Assembly (NCBI GenBank): GCA_029706075.1
Contig: JAINUG010000018.1
Location: 2,999,001-3,063,000 of the forward strand
Direction: 5' to 3'
From: Aldrovandia affinis
Taxonomy: Eukaryota > Chordata > Actinopteri > Notacanthiformes > Halosauridae
Length of the DNA stretch: 64,000 nt
Part shown: one piece after another, positions 9,111 to 21,655 of the stretch
How positions within the stretch are numbered: the first letter of the stretch is position 1
Layout: the number at the start of each line of letters is the position of its first letter
The notes under the pieces: generated by a model
The model's database searches: none
The model's input: only the letters and a program-made list of their open reading frames with translations
What the model was told of the DNA's origin: nothing
Translations under genes and position numbers: made by a program

Positions 9111-10282
9111 CATCTAGTGGAAGTAAAGCAGCCCCACAACATCACAGATACACCACCATACTTCACAGTGGGGATTCGATTATTTTCTGCATGACCATCC
9201 CTCTTTTGACGACGAACCCACCTCTAGTATTTGGCGCATTTGGCTCTATTTTTGTCTCATCTGACCATAGAACCCGGTTCCACTCAAAGTTCCAGTGATG
9301 TTTGATGACAGCAGAGGCTTTCTTCTGGCAAGCCTTCCAACTAGCTTGTTAGCATGGAGGTGGTGTCTAATTGTAGCTTTGGAGACTTGGTGACCCTACG
9401 ATGCAACCAACTTCTGCAATTCTCCAACTCTGATCCTTCGAGAAATGTTTGCCTCTCAAACCTCTGCTTGCCCCTCCCTGACTCAGACATCCTTCAACTT
9501 GTTCACTCCCACCGTCCTACCACCTACTCTCCCGATCCCATTCCTTCCCCCCACTTCCAGTCCATTGCTATGGACATCCTCCCCTTTGTCTCCAATGTTA
9601 TCAACTCCTCTCTTTCCTCTGGCTCTGTCCCCTCTCCCCTCAAAAGCGCCCATGTCATCCCCCTCCTCAAAAAACCCTCAGTTGAGAGTTGGTGTCACAC
9701 ATTGAGAAACCACCCTTTCGCCTACTCAACAGCCTACAAAAACCTTTCAAAATTTAAAGATTAAAAATTTTGATTAATCGGTCCATCGGACCTTCTTCCA
9801 GTCTTCAGTAGTCCACTGGCGGTGCTTCATGGCTCAGGCAAGCATATTTTTCTTATTTTGCCATCTTAGCAATGGCTTTCTTACTGCCACTCGACCTGTC
9901 AAATCTGCAGCTTGAAGTCTTCTCTTCACAGTTGAAACTGAGATGACCAGTGTTAAGCTGTGCTTGAAGCTGTTGTCCTGTGAGCTGCCTATCACGCAAG
10001 CTGTTGACTCTCAGAAACTTGTCTTATGATTTTGTTGTGGCTTTGGGTCTGCAAGACCTCTTCCTGTCAGAGTTTCCTCCTGTTTCCAAGTGCCTTTTGA
10101 TGGTGTAAGAAACTACTCACTGCCAAAAAATGTACATTATTTTTAAGTTTTTGGTAACCTAAACTTTTTTTTGTAACCTCTGGCAGTTTACTGCTTACCT
10201 TTGTACCATTTCAGGTTATAACTGCTTAAATTTAAGTAAAGACTGGAAAATGGGGGTGTTCTAAAACTTTTGACCGGTAGTG
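9111..10282 (-). mobile_element. Tc1-type transposon, decayed, leftward
   Basis: The right inverted terminus is clear: on the minus strand the element begins CACTACCGGTCAAAAGTTTT (end at 10282, TA at 10283-10284). Within it are stretches typical of a fish Tc1 transposase gene read leftward, for example the complement of 'CAGTGGACTACTGAAGACTGG' near 9820 and 'CTCATCTGACCATAGAACC' near 9260. The reading frame is heavily decayed. No left terminus is visible. An L2 fragment interrupts it at about 9460-9690. Confidence 0.7.
9460..9690 (+). mobile_element. L2 reverse-transcriptase fragment inside the Tc1 relic
   Basis: Translation gives 'HRPTTYSPDPIPSPHFQ', ILPFVSNVINSSLSSGSVP and 'SAHVIPLLKKP', the N-terminal part of the L2/CR1 reverse transcriptase domain. 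Tc1 sequence resumes on the right. It is a short internal piece with no LINE 3' tail, so it arrived by something other than ordinary LINE insertion. Confidence 0.65.
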
Positions 10283-10284
10283 TA

Positions 10285-11157
10285 TATACACGTATAGTGT
10301 ACATACAGAGCATAAATACAAACTTTCTTTCTGTGCTGTATGTGCACATTAGAGGTGTGAAAATAAGCAAGCAAAAAGATTTTCAATTTGTATAAGTACA
10401 TTTGATTAATTGATCTTTAAGACTGTTATGCTTTGCAAAAAAAGGCTAAGCTCGTGACTGGCTGTAAGGTCTTGCCAGGTTGCAGACTGCTGGCTTTGAG
10501 CACCTGAGACTGCTAGTGACAGCACGCTGACTTACTGTAGGCCAGCTTCCAACATGCAAATGGCATGAAAGCTTTGTTGATACGTGGTGCATATAGCTTC
10601 ATTTGTTTTCCTTGGATTATTTTCACCAAGCCTGATATTCAACAAGTTAAATCACCTCACCTATACAAGAATTACATGACATGTATTAAATCCATTAAGG
10701 TGATTTAATGCTTATGCATTGGTCAAAGTCACTTGAACAAACAGTATCATGATCAGTCATGAATTAACAATTTATCAAACTGACAGCAAAAACATTTACT
10801 TTTTTTTAACAAAAACATTCAGTATGTGCATAAATAGCATAAGTCTGACACTAAATATGTAAAATGCACTTTTGTTTCAACCACTTGAACTATTTTTTTT
10901 ACTCATGGTTGTATATCAGAAAATAATTATATGCCTTGCCCTTGACACCCTTATAGAAATGAGAACTTTGGAAGCATATTTTTTTTTACAGTTAGTAAAC
11001 TACACAACCAGTAAGTGATACAAAGACGCAAAGAAGGGAAAGTAAAGAAGTAATAGACTGGGACTGTTTTAGGAAATGGGAGAGAGAAGCTGAGAAAAGA
11101 AGCAATAGTCAGCAAAAAGCAGATTTAATGCTGGTTAAGGAAAGTAAGAAAGGAGAA
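10285..11157. other. Unassigned AT-rich stretch
   Basis: No gene, terminal repeat or tandem array could be supported here. It has several T runs and begins directly after the Tc1 target TA. Confidence 0.5.
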
Positions 11158-12215
11158 ACATTTTACATTTTACATTTTAAGCATTTAGCAGACGCTCATA
11201 TCCAGAGCGACTTACAAGATGTGCATTAATACATGGTAGGAACAATCAGTTCGTGCAAGAGATCAGTACAGCGATATACATCATTGTAGGCAGCTGCATA
11301 CCATACTGTAACACTGGGAAGGGAAAGGTTAGTACAATTTTTTATAACATTTTTTATTAAATGAGTAGGCAGGGATACATATACAAGAAGTGTTGAGCAA
11401 GTAGGCAGTGGTGATGACAATTGGGTAGATGAACAGAATTCAGTGGTAGTGGAGTCTGAAAAGGTGGGTTTTGAGTCTCTTGCGGAAGATCGCAAGTGAT
11501 TCCGCGGTCCTGACCGATTGCGGAAGGTCGTTCCACCACCTAGGGATCAGGACAGAGAAGGCCAGACTGTGAGGAGCAGTTGTCGGGTGCCCGGAGGGAT
11601 GGGACAGTCAGTTTGCCAGAGGAGGCGGAGCGGAGGGATCTGGCTGGGGTGTAGGGTGTGATGAGTGTCTGGAGGTAAGGGGGAGCAGTCCCTCTAGCCA
11701 CTTGAAAAGCAAGCACCAGCGATTTGAATCTGATGCATGCTGCAATGGGGAGCCAGTGCAGAGATGAGAGTAGAGGGTTGACATGGGTGAACTTCGGTTG
11801 ATTGAACACCAGACGTGCGGCAACATTCTGGAATAGTTGCAATGACTTGATGGCACAGGCTGGTGGGCCTGCCAGCAAGGAATTGCAGTAGTCCAGACGC
11901 GAGATCACCAGGGCCTGGACCAGGAGTTGTGTGGCCTCTGGGGCGAGGAACGGTCGGATCGGTCGGCAGGTCTGGGTGATCGCTGCGATGTGGCCCGAGA
12001 AGCACACCTGACTCCTAGCAGACTGGGATGGAGACACTATGGAGCCTTTGACAGTGATTTAAGCATCAATCATCGGGGAACCCTTCACTGGGAGGAAGAA
12101 CAGGTCAGTCTTCCCCAGGTTCAGCTTCAGGTGGTGGGTGGACATCCAGGCAGAGACCGGGACCTGTGTCTCAGATGGAGAGAAGGAAAGAAAGAGTTGA
12201 GTGTCGTCGGTGATA
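11158..12215 (-). mobile_element. L2-type LINE, 5' truncated, leftward
   Basis: The 3' tail (complement of TCGCTCTGGATATGAGCGTC) is at about 11158-11215. The frame at 11540-12037 (minus) carries RT motifs RPFLAPEATQLLVQALVISR, LDYCNSLLAG, 'NVAARLVFNQPKFTHVNPLL' and 'LHWLPIAACIRFKSLVLAF'. Further upstream DDTQLFLSF, the RT catalytic box region, is followed by 'HHLKLNLGKTDLFF' at 12059-12200 in another frame, so at least one frameshift separates them (near 12040). The copy stops abruptly at about 12215, where the retrovirus-like element begins. Confidence 0.85.
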
Positions 12216-15200
12216 AGTGATAAGAAAAACACGCAAACAGAGGAAAGTACGAGAGAAGCTGGATGAGCTCCAATCTCCTCATTATTCCTTCGAGTGCAGG
12301 CGAGTGGGGCAAATAGAACAGGAAGTACAAGTCCCCGCCCTGCAAGGGGAGCAGGCAGCCTCAGCCCCACCACACGAAGAGGAACAGCCTGACTCTCCTG
12401 AAGGCTACCAGAACCTGAGAGCAGAACTGGCACGACTGACGCTATCATCACCACCACAAGAAGATTCAGGTACACTTTATCGCGGTACGCGGCGCGGTAA
12501 TATTCCTCCTATACAGATGCAGACAAGACAAGCAGCGAAAAGGAAGCAAATGGCGGGAGCTGAAACAGGAGAACCCCGATCACAGTACCCTCTGGTGGCT
12601 TATCCTAATCCAAGAGGTCCGACTGATGATGAGACGGCGAGAGACCCCATTATGGTTCAGCACAACTGGAGCATTGATGAGGTGCGTGATGTTGTAAAGG
12701 ATCTGCCCGATCTCAGAGACAATGCCGAACATTGGTGTACAGCAGTGACTAAGTTAGGGGTCATGTACCAGTTAGAGATGGTGTTCCGTAAGATTTTCAA
12801 GCTCAGGTGGGTCGCACTGAAAGGCGACTGGAACGCGAACATCCCCAGAAGTGACGCAGCTTTCAGGACACAACTGACAAGCCTCCTGACCAGGGTCCAT
12901 GAGATGCACCCCACACGCACCGACTGGCTGAAGATCCATGCCACCCGACAGAACACAGGTGAGACGTGACGACTACTGCCAAATGGAAGAATGTTTTCAG
13001 AAACACTCCGACCTGCTGAAAACCTCTCTGGTGAACGGTCTCCTTCCCCATCTAATGGACAAAGTGATGGCTTCATGTGTCAGCTGGGAACAAAGTGCAA
13101 TGACGGTTGTCTAGGAACATGTGAAGCATGCCGAGGGACAAGAAAATCTGAAGTAGCAAGTTAAGCTTGAACAGGCAAAGCTGATGTTTTACCAAGCAGG
13201 TGCAGGAGCAAGCCGACAGGGAGCAGCCAGAGGACGGGGCCGCGGAAACAGACCAAACAGAGGCAGAGGCAGAAGTCGTGGGGGTGGAGGAAACCAGCAG
13301 CAGCCGGGACAGTGGAGATGTTACAATTGTAATCAGCTGGGACACTTTGCCAGAGACTGTTCAAACATGCCTACAGAAGGTGAAGAAATGACGCAGCAAG
13401 TGGGAGTATACGGAACATGGCAAGCGCCTCCGGCCGGAGTCGCAGTCCACCAGCCACAAGGATATCAGCAACAACCATAGGATGAGGAGGGGGAAGGAGA
13501 GGAAAACACGCACCACATACATGGAATGCAAAGTCGGTTTTTAAAATCAACGAAACACCCGCAAGACACCCCCACAATGAACCTTCTAGTCATGGGTAAG
13601 TCAATGTCTTTTTTGGTTGACAGCGGTGCTTCATAGTCTGTGATACGGCGTGAGGCGTTGCCAGAGGCACCTTTATCAGGCGAAAAAATTCAAACAATTG
13701 GGGCCTCTGTAATTCCTTGTTTTTGACCATTAAGTGTTGTATACGGTATGGAAGTAATTAAGCAAAAAATCCTGTTCTCTTCTAATTGTCCAGTAAATTT
13801 GTTAGGAAGAGATCTGTTGTGTAAATTAAAAATGACTGTTATGTGTGACGAAAATGGCTTGTCAGTCACATCACCTGCTTTAGGATTGTTTCCTGTAGTA
13901 CCTACACAATTAGTAGATTGGTATTACGCATGGGATTTAGCAGATGACATAACGATTGCACAACTATGTGATTTTATCCCGGCCGATCAGACAGCACCAG
14001 CAAATTTTCATTGCACTGCTTTGTTCTCACCCCTGACTAGAAATATAGAGTATGAGCATTTTTGGAACATGTCACAGACTAACAAAAATATATGTTTAGG
14101 CACTGTGTATTCAGGACCACAGTTTACTGGAGTTACTGTTCAATTGAGTAAGGAACAGAAATATTTATTTGAAACACACACGCAGCTGCATATTTTATTA
14201 TCTAAGATTACTGATTGTGAATGGAAAGATGTGGGATCATGGGTTAGGAAAATGCAAACTGTTACTGATTGCCAGCCTGATGAGAAAGGCAGACAGAAAT
14301 TGCCTTCAACAGGAGTTGTAAAAACATTTCTTGCCGCTTGTCACATGCCACGTAACAATCCCTGGACTGGAGCAGAACAGCCGATGGTAATAACTGGCAG
14401 AGGAGTGAGACATGGGAGAGAGACAGTGGGAGAGCAGGTTAAAATAAAACAAGGTCTTCACCCTGCTTGCCGCAAAGCTTTCGAGCTAAAACAATTAACT
14501 AAAATAACAAACTAAAATAATCAAAACTTAACAAAGCCCGCCTCCTCCAAGGGGGGAATCCCCTTTCGGGGAATACACAACGAACACAGACAATCAGCGG
14601 CTTTCCACTTCCATGTTGCCGAGACCAACACCCTCCACACCGCTGTAACTGTAAAGCGCCGCACGCATTCACAACTGCAGACCCATGGGTATTATATAAT
14701 GTTCCGCAAATGCTCTGGGCTCAAAATAAATATGACATAGGTAGAATGACAGGAGCTAAACCTGTAGTAGTAAAGCCCAAAGGCACACATAGACCAAACA
14801 GAGCACAATATCTACTAAGTAAATATGCTGAAGAAGGCATTGCTACTTCATTAGTTGAAGCAGGAGCTATAATACCATGTCCAGACTCACCTTGTAACAC
14901 ACCTATTCTTCTGGTCTGGAAGGCATTGGGAGCCTGGCAATTTGAACAAGATTTGCAAATGGTTAACAGTGCTGTTCTTGCCTGCTCACCTGTTGTACCT
15001 AACCCTGTCATTATTCTTTCTCAACTGCTGGCAAATTCAAACTGGTTCACCATGGTTGATTTAGCAAATGCATTTTTCAGTATTCCAGTATTCCAGTACA
15101 GGTCACCTCTTGGTGTTTTAGAACCATAAATTAAGTATTCCCAAGTATAATAAGTGGTCTAACATTCATTTAGACTAACAAGTCTGAATGAATGGGAGCA

Positions 15201-15567
15201 CAGTCACACAAGAGCAGTGAAACTCTCATCGAACAATGTCATCATACAGTTTAGTATAAAGGTTAGGCCGGCCCACCTCACACCCTGGGGATCACATGAC
15301 CATGTGTGATGGGTACATGTTCAATTTAGGGATTCACAGTTTTGTTTTGCATTTACATTTAAAGGTAAACGTTGGACATGGACAGATCTTCCACAAGGGT
15401 TTGTCAAGGCACTGACGGCAGAACTCTCATTCAGTATGTAGATGATTTACTTTTGTGTTCTTCCTCCAAGAAGGCATGTGAAACAAATACTAGAGCGTTG
15501 CTCCTATGTTTAGCTGATAATGGCCATAAGGTTTCCCGAGCGAAACTACAAATTGTTGTGGGAAATA

Positions 15568-16810
15568 CACTATATGGCCAAAAGTCAGTGGACACCTGAC
15601 CATCACACCTATATGAGCTTGTTGGACATCCCATTCTAAAACCATGGGCATTAATATGGAGTTGGACCCCCCTTTGCAGCTATGACAGCTGCCACTCTTC
15701 TGGAAAGGCTTTCCACAAGATTTTGGAGTGTGTCTGTGGGAATTTGTGCCCATTCAACCAAAAGATCATCTGTGAGGTCAGGCACTGATGTTGGACGAGA
15801 AGGCCTGGCTCGCAATCGGTGTTCTAATTCCTCCCAAAGGTGTTCAATGGGGTTGAGGTCAGGGCTCTGTGCAAGCCAATCGAGTTCCTCCACACCAAAC
15901 TCGTCTAACCATGTCTTTATGGACCTCGCTTTGTGCACAGGGGCACAGTCATGCTGGAACAGCAAAGGGCCTTCCCCAAACTGTTGGCGCAAAGTTGGAA
16001 GCGCCCAATTGGCTAAGATGTCTTCATATCCTGTAGCATTAAGAATACGCTTCACTGGAACTAAGGGGCCTATCCCAAACCCTGAGAAACAGCCCCAGAC
16101 CATTATCCATCCTCTACCAAACTTTACAGTAGGCACTATGCATTCCGGAAGGTAGGGTTCTCCTGGCATCCGCCAAACCCAGATTCGTCCATCAGACTGC
16201 CAGATAGTGAAGCGTGATTCATCACTCCAAAGAACAAGTTTCCACTGCTCCAGAGTCCAGTTGCGGCGTGCTTTACACCACTCCAGCCGACGCTTGGCAT
16301 TGCGCATGGTGATGTGAGGCTTGTGTGCAGCTGCTCGGCCATGGAACCCATTCCATGAAGCTCCCGACGCACAGTTCTTGTGCTGATGGTGCTTCCAGAG
16401 GCAGTTTGGTACTCTGTAATGAGTGATGCAGCAGATGATAGGTGATTTTTACGCGCTATGCACTTCAGCACTCGTCGGCCCGCTCTGTGAGTTTGGGTGG
16501 TCTACCACTTCATGGCCGAGCTGTTGTTGCTCCTAGGCGCTTCCACTTCACAATAATAGCACTTACAGTTGACCAGGGCACATCTAATAGGGCAGAAATT
16601 TCACAAACTGACTTGTGGCAAAGGTGGCATCCTATGACAGTGCCGTGTTTAAAGTCACTGAGCTCTTTACGAACCATTCTGAATTCTAAATGTTTGTCTG
16701 TGGAGATTGCATGGCTATGTGCTGGATTTTATGCACCTGTTGGCAATGGGTGTGGCTGAACTGAACTCAGTAATTAGTAGGGGTGTCCACTGACTTTTGG
16801 CCATATAGTG
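15568..16810 (-). mobile_element. Tc1-type transposon, nearly full length, leftward
   Basis: The inverted ends CACTATATGGCCAAAAGTCA (15568) and complement (to 16810) are flanked by TA duplications (15566-15567, 16811-16812), giving 1243 bp. The minus frame 15651-16307 encodes the catalytic domain: LWSDESRF (first D), FQHDCAPVH (second D) and [11 protein letters not shown] (E), with 34 residues between the second D and the E, the DD34E spacing of Tc1. The helix-turn-helix portion continues from about 16471 in another frame ('[12 protein letters not shown]'). A one-base loss in a T run near 16347 separates the two, and the most N-terminal part is decayed. It is inserted just after the YVDD box of the retrovirus-like reverse transcriptase. 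Not expected to be active. Confidence 0.9.
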
Positions 16811-16999
16811 TACTTAGGTCACGACATCACACCCACAGGACGTTGCTTGAGTTCGGACAGGCTCGAGACAATTCTGGCCTTACCTCAACCGACAACGAAG
16901 CAACACAGGGCACTGTCCCTGAGCCTAGCTGTCGCCAGAGTAGAGTGGCCGTGATTGGAGTGGGAGAGGCCAGCTGGAAGAACTTGCAGTCTCTATTTT

Positions 17000-17690
17000 C
17001 TTTTCTTTTTTTCTTTTGGGGGAACTAAGGCTGGCAGAAGAGGCGCAGCCTGATGCGGCCCGCATGTGGTTTCTTTTCCTTTTCATTATTTTTGTGTTTC
17101 TTTTGTGTTGGGTGTTGTGTGACTGGGGGTGTGAGTGAGGGCACCATTTTTGGTTCCTTGTGGAAGGGGCGGCAGTAGCTATGGGAACGGTTGGGCGGGG
17201 TGGTTGGCAATGGGTAGTTGGGGGGGAATTGCTGTGTAAATACCCCTCCCTCAAAGTGTGTGTGGAACAGGGGAGTGTGTTGTGTTGAGTGCAGTGTGCT
17301 TATTAAGCTTGGGCGGGTTGCCACCTTATGGTGAGAGTTGGGTGGAGCTTTGCCTTTATTGTCCACAGGCCTCATCGCTGCAGTAGGGGAAGGGGGAACC
17401 AAATATATTGGGGTCAGAGTAGGGATACTGTCTGTCCTACCTTTTATGAATTTTATTCAATAAATACTATCTTTTACTTACCTGTGTGCTGTTTGGGTTG
17501 TCCTGGGAGTAGAATCCTGAAAACAAAAGGATAGGGAATCTTAGTGGAGGGTGGCTGGGGTTTGTCCCACACCTGACATATTGTGGCGTCCCAAGGGGCT
17601 GCACCGGAAAATGGCTGGCTGGCCCTTTCATTCTTGGGAGCCACTGGAGGAAACCTGATTTTAGCTGGTGCCCCTTGTATCACAGCCAAT
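17000..17690 (+). mobile_element. Possible LTR and leader of a retrovirus-like element
   Basis: The region has the look of an LTR: promoter-like G/T-rich sequence, AATAAA at about 17458, a CACACCTGACA ending at about 17577, then TGGCGTCCCAAGGGGCTG where a primer-binding site would sit. The primer tRNA is not identified. Whether it belongs to the element at 12216 or to another copy is unclear. Confidence 0.35.
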
Positions 17691-17699
17691 TCCACCACC

Positions 17700-19197
17700 A
17701 ATCATTGTGTTCATACACTCGCACAGAAACTACTGCATAGATTTATGTCTTTGTGACTTTATTTTTATTTGTGCAGCACACTTAAAAGAAAAGGTTTATT
17801 TCTCAAAATGATGTTGTAGGTTACACCTGACTAGTCTTTCCCACTTCCCCCATGTAAATTTAAGTAGGAAGTAACTGTCGTTAACTCTAGCTATTTATTA
17901 AATTAGTCAACGTTACTATCGTCCAAAGTAAGCTTGCTAACAATAGAGAGGACAGCTCGGCTCTGCTCCAACGGTAACTACTATGCAATAAACTGTTTAT
18001 TTTATCACATTACCTCTGTCTTTTTCCCATTTTCCCTCTTTTCTTTTTCTTCCCTTGGCACCAGAGGGATTTGGTCTTTTTGACTTGATATTAAATGTAA
18101 TAGTGATATTAAATGTGTCACGTTCATTCACTTAGTGACTGTCAGTGTCAGTAGTTAAGATAACTTGCCCAAACCCCCAGACTAGTAGCGTTTTTCCACC
18201 AGCTCAAACACAACCGCCATGTTTTTTTTAGCTTCACTTCAATTATTGGAAGAGTATTATATAGTTTGGCATTATTGTAATGTTTGCGTGATTCTACAAG
18301 TTAGGTTTTCTTTGAAAGGACTAGTATAGTATTGTCATTTTCATTCACGCAATTAGAATATACATTGTCATAGTACAACATTTTCATGCCTCACATGATT
18401 AGAAAGATATAGGAATCGCTTCGATGCATTCCGATGCTCGAGCTAAACCCAGGCCTTTGAAAGAAAAGGATCTGAACCGGACAGTGTCAAACGACAAAGT
18501 GTTTGAACAATCTTGCAAATTCATAAATCAACACTTGCATTTATTTATTTTTTGCTCGGAGCTAGAGCGGCATGATATGGGCAAAATCTCATATTGAAAT
18601 AATCTTGCTACATCTTGCGATTGCAATATAGCATGCAATAAAACACAACACATAGGTGGAAAATTGATTGTTGATATTATATGTGTTCCAGACATCATAG
18701 AATAGGCATTATATTAAGTGAATTAAGGGAACCTAAACAATACAATTTTCCCCAATATTAGTTTAGCCTACTGTGTGGAGTTTGAAATGTTTCTTCCCAC
18801 AGTCCAAAAAATTATTCAACTGTTTCTGTCAAACTGCCTTAATAACATTAGGGCTACTTAGATGGATGGATGGATGGATGGATGAAGTTTTCTGAAATGT
18901 TGAAAAATTATTCAACTGTTTTGTCAAACTTTGACAGCTACTTTTTTTGCCTTTGAAAGCGTTGCATTTTCAAACGCATCCGAGATTGGAGTCTGAGATG
19001 TGATTTTGGTAAATGAGTTCTGGGAGACAAAGCTAGTCTGCAAGTATGTGTGGGAAACAAATGTAAGACAAAAAATACTGCAAATAAGCCACACAAACAA
19101 ACTAAATGGAATGTTTCAGATCACAGATCTTTATCATGGCAGTAAATATCAATATCCATTCATGTGTATCAAAATTCACAAAATGCTCTGCATACTG
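17700..19197. other. Unassigned stretch with a GATG microsatellite
   Basis: No gene seen. A (GATG)6 run lies at about 18862-18886. Two TTATTCAACTGTTT-type motifs occur at about 18811 and 18908 on either side of it, hinting at a local duplication. Confidence 0.5.
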
Positions 19198-19940
19198 TGA
19201 ATTCTGAAAGTATTCAGACCCCTTCACTTTTTCCACATTTTGTTATGCTACAGCCTTAGTCTAAAATGGATGACATTATTTTTTCCCTCACCAATCTACA
19301 CACAATACCCCATAATGACAAAGCAAAAACAGGGTTTTCTAATTTTTTGAAAATGTATTAAAAAATAAAACATTGAAATATCACATTTACCTAAGTATTC
19401 AGATCCTTTGCTATGACACTCCAAATTGAGCTCAGATGCAACCTGTTCCCTGATCATCCTTGGGATGTCTTTAGAACTTAATTGTAGTCCACCTGGTGGC
19501 AAATTCAATTGATTGAACATGCTTTAGAAAGGCAGACACCTGTCTATATAAGGTCCTACAGCTCACAGTGCATGTCAGAGCAAAAACCAAGCCATTAAGT
19601 CCTAGGAACTCTCCATAGACATCAGAGACAGAATTGTGTTGAAGCATAGATCTGGGGAAGGGTATAAAACCATTACTAAAGCATTGGATGTCAGCCAGGA
19701 GCACAGTAGGCTCCATCATTGTGAAATGGAAGAAGTTTGAAACCACCACGACTCTTCTTAGAGCTGGCCGTCCGGCCAAACTCAGTAACTGGGCAAGAAG
19801 GGCCTTGGTCAGGGAGGTGACCAAGAACTCAATGGCCACTCTAAGGGAGCTTCAGAGTTCCTCTGCAACAATGGAAGAACCTGGCAGAAGGACAACCATC
19901 TCTGCAGCACTCCATCAATCAGACCTTTATGGCAGTACTT
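19198..19940 (+). mobile_element. Tc1-type transposon, 5' half
   Basis: It begins near CTGAAAGTATTCAGACCCCT 'TCACTTTTTCCACATTTTGTTATG', the terminus of a widespread fish Tc1 group. Transposase N-terminal coding traces follow ('AGRPAKLSN', REVTKNSMATLRELQ at 19760-19880), with frame damage. It ends at about 19940, where sequence from a Tc1 in the opposite orientation starts. Confidence 0.75.
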
Positions 19941-20160
19941 CAGGCCACAAAGTTAAATTAAAATCAGACCAGATAACCTTTTTCCTGATGATCTCAGACT
20001 CCTTTAAGTGCTGTTTGGCAAACTCCAGGCGGGCTGTCATATGCCTTTTACTCAGGAGTGGCTTCCATCTAGCCACTACCATAAAGGCCTGATTGATGGA
20101 GTGCTGTTGTTTTTTGTTGTTTTCCATAAAAAGTCTGATCAAGTTACCTCTGCTCAAAAC
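19941..20160 (-). mobile_element. Tc1-type transposase fragment, leftward
   Basis: The minus frame 19927-20157 reads INQAFMVVARWKPLLSKRHM, 'TARLEFAKQHLKESEIIRKK' and VIWSDFNLTL, the middle of a Tc1 transposase up to the first catalytic D. It meets the plus-strand Tc1 half head on. Both share the CAGCACTCCATCAATCAG segment (about 19905-19922 and complement at about 20087-20104), so this is an inverted junction, possibly formed by recombination at that shared segment. Confidence 0.75.
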
Positions 20161-21567
20161 TCAAACTTGAGCCATAGTTCCTAATATTTTCCCAGTAAGT
20201 TATCGTCAGGGGTTCTTTGGTCTGCAATGAAGCAGTCTTATGTTTTTGTCAAGGATGCATATTTTTCTGATTGAAAAGGACACAACATGCTTCATGAGTC
20301 ATCATTACCTTCCTGAGGCGATGATGCTAACAGGACAATTTTAAATGTTTACATTTGTTTAACAATGGAAATAATTCTCAATGTTAGCGCAACACCTTTA
20401 ATTTCGATAGTCATAAACGTGTATGTGTAAATACAATTATGTATATGGATATGTATGTATATACTGTATATATATATATTTTAAAATGCTTAATTTTATT
20501 AATGAAATCATATTACTGCATTGGTTGTGTTTCCCATTGTTCTATTACCATTTTATCTTAGGCTTATTACTGTTCCCCTGAGGTAAAAATAAAACTGGTT
20601 CTTATTCATTCTTATCAGCATCTTATTTCTGTATGACCCACTGCTGAAATTTATCTAGAAACCAGCATGGTCAAGTCCAAGTTATGCTGATGAGGGGTGA
20701 AATAATTGGTCTAACTGGCCATGCAGCCCACAAACTTTTAACAAATCACCCTTCTGTCATCAAGAGAGTGGCGGAGAGCATTGGGAATGATATCTTAGCT
20801 GAGTTTCTTTTGGAAAGCTTTGTTTATGGAACCTTGGCCTTCAGGTGTGGAGTCCGGACAGAAGCCATTGGCCACTGTAGAATACGGAGTCTCAGCAAAA
20901 CTCTGGAATCCTTTCTGGTCTGGAAAGAAGTGCATCTTGGAGAAGCCGGGATGCTGCTCTGCAAAATTACTGAACTCAACTACCACAAGGGGGCACCAGG
21001 CAAAGGAGGAATATTCATTTTCAAACAAATCAAAATGGTTATATATTCACTACAAAATGAACACATTTACATTGGTTGAACATATTGTAAGGATTCAAGG
21101 ATTTTCCTAATTTTGTAGTAGATTTTATGTGCAGTGTGCTGGTATTATTTTCTCGTTTTAAAATATATACTGTACACATAACAAATAGAAGTGGCTTTGT
21201 GACACTATGCTCTGACCAAACCCACTGGATTTATGAACTATGGAAAGCTTGCCAGGTTCTGCCAAATGGGCAACTATATTTAGAGAAATATGTTTTTGTA
21301 TTCCAAATGCCCACATTAAGAGTTCACCAATATTTCCATTCCTGCTCTGAATTTATTCTATATATTTATTTATTTATTATATAGATCAGTGTGTATGTGG
21401 TGTAATTTGAGGACACGTTACGTCCCTTCATCAATAGCTCGAAAAAGATCTGTTACTTTCAGGTTCGACACCCCTAAGGCCGTCTTCAGAATGCAAGCCA
21501 GCTCATGCTCTACAATAGCTCCATCCTCCTCTGCCTCAAACATATGAAATTAAAATCACACAATGTT
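20161..21567. other. Unassigned stretch including a 131-residue open frame
   Basis: No recognised gene. An open frame at 20684-21079 (plus) contains KRVAESIGNDILAEF and 'LVWKEVHLGEAGMLLCKITEL'. I do not recognise it, and it has no clear splice sites or neighbours, so it may be chance or an old gene scrap. A TA-rich run lies near 20455-20485. Confidence 0.4.
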
Positions 21568-21655
21568 ACATTTTTACATTTTAAGCATTTAGCAGACGTA
21601 CTTATCCAGAGCGACTTACAAGATGTGCATTAATACATGGTAGGAACAATCATGC
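21568..21655 (-). mobile_element. L2-type LINE 3' terminal fragment
   Basis: About 88 bp of the L2 tail: complement of TGTAAGTCGCTCTGGATAAG 'TACGTCTGCTAAATGCTTAAAATG', next to the GTGCATTAATACATGGTAGG segment shared with 11218 and 38768. Severely 5' truncated. Confidence 0.8.

Larger units (their letters stand above)
12216..17690 (+). mobile_element. Class I retrovirus-like element, broken, interrupted by Tc1
   Basis: A rightward fossil. Gag-like sequence is at about 12217-13480, ending in an Arg/Gly-rich stretch and a CCHC zinc knuckle (about 13319-13361). Protease-like FLVDSGAS is near 13610. Reverse transcriptase parts are at about 14710-15129 ('CPDSPCNTPILLV', VPNPVIILSQLL, 'MVDLANAFFSIPV') and about 15360-15565 (QYVDDLLLCS). 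The VPNP and YVDD motifs are closer to gamma/epsilon-like retroviruses than to gypsy. No integrase or envelope was recognised. A possible LTR with AATAAA lies at about 17000-17570. A Tc1 is inserted at 15568. It is broken, with roughly five to eight breaks; no paired LTR is present, so it is old. Confidence 0.65.
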
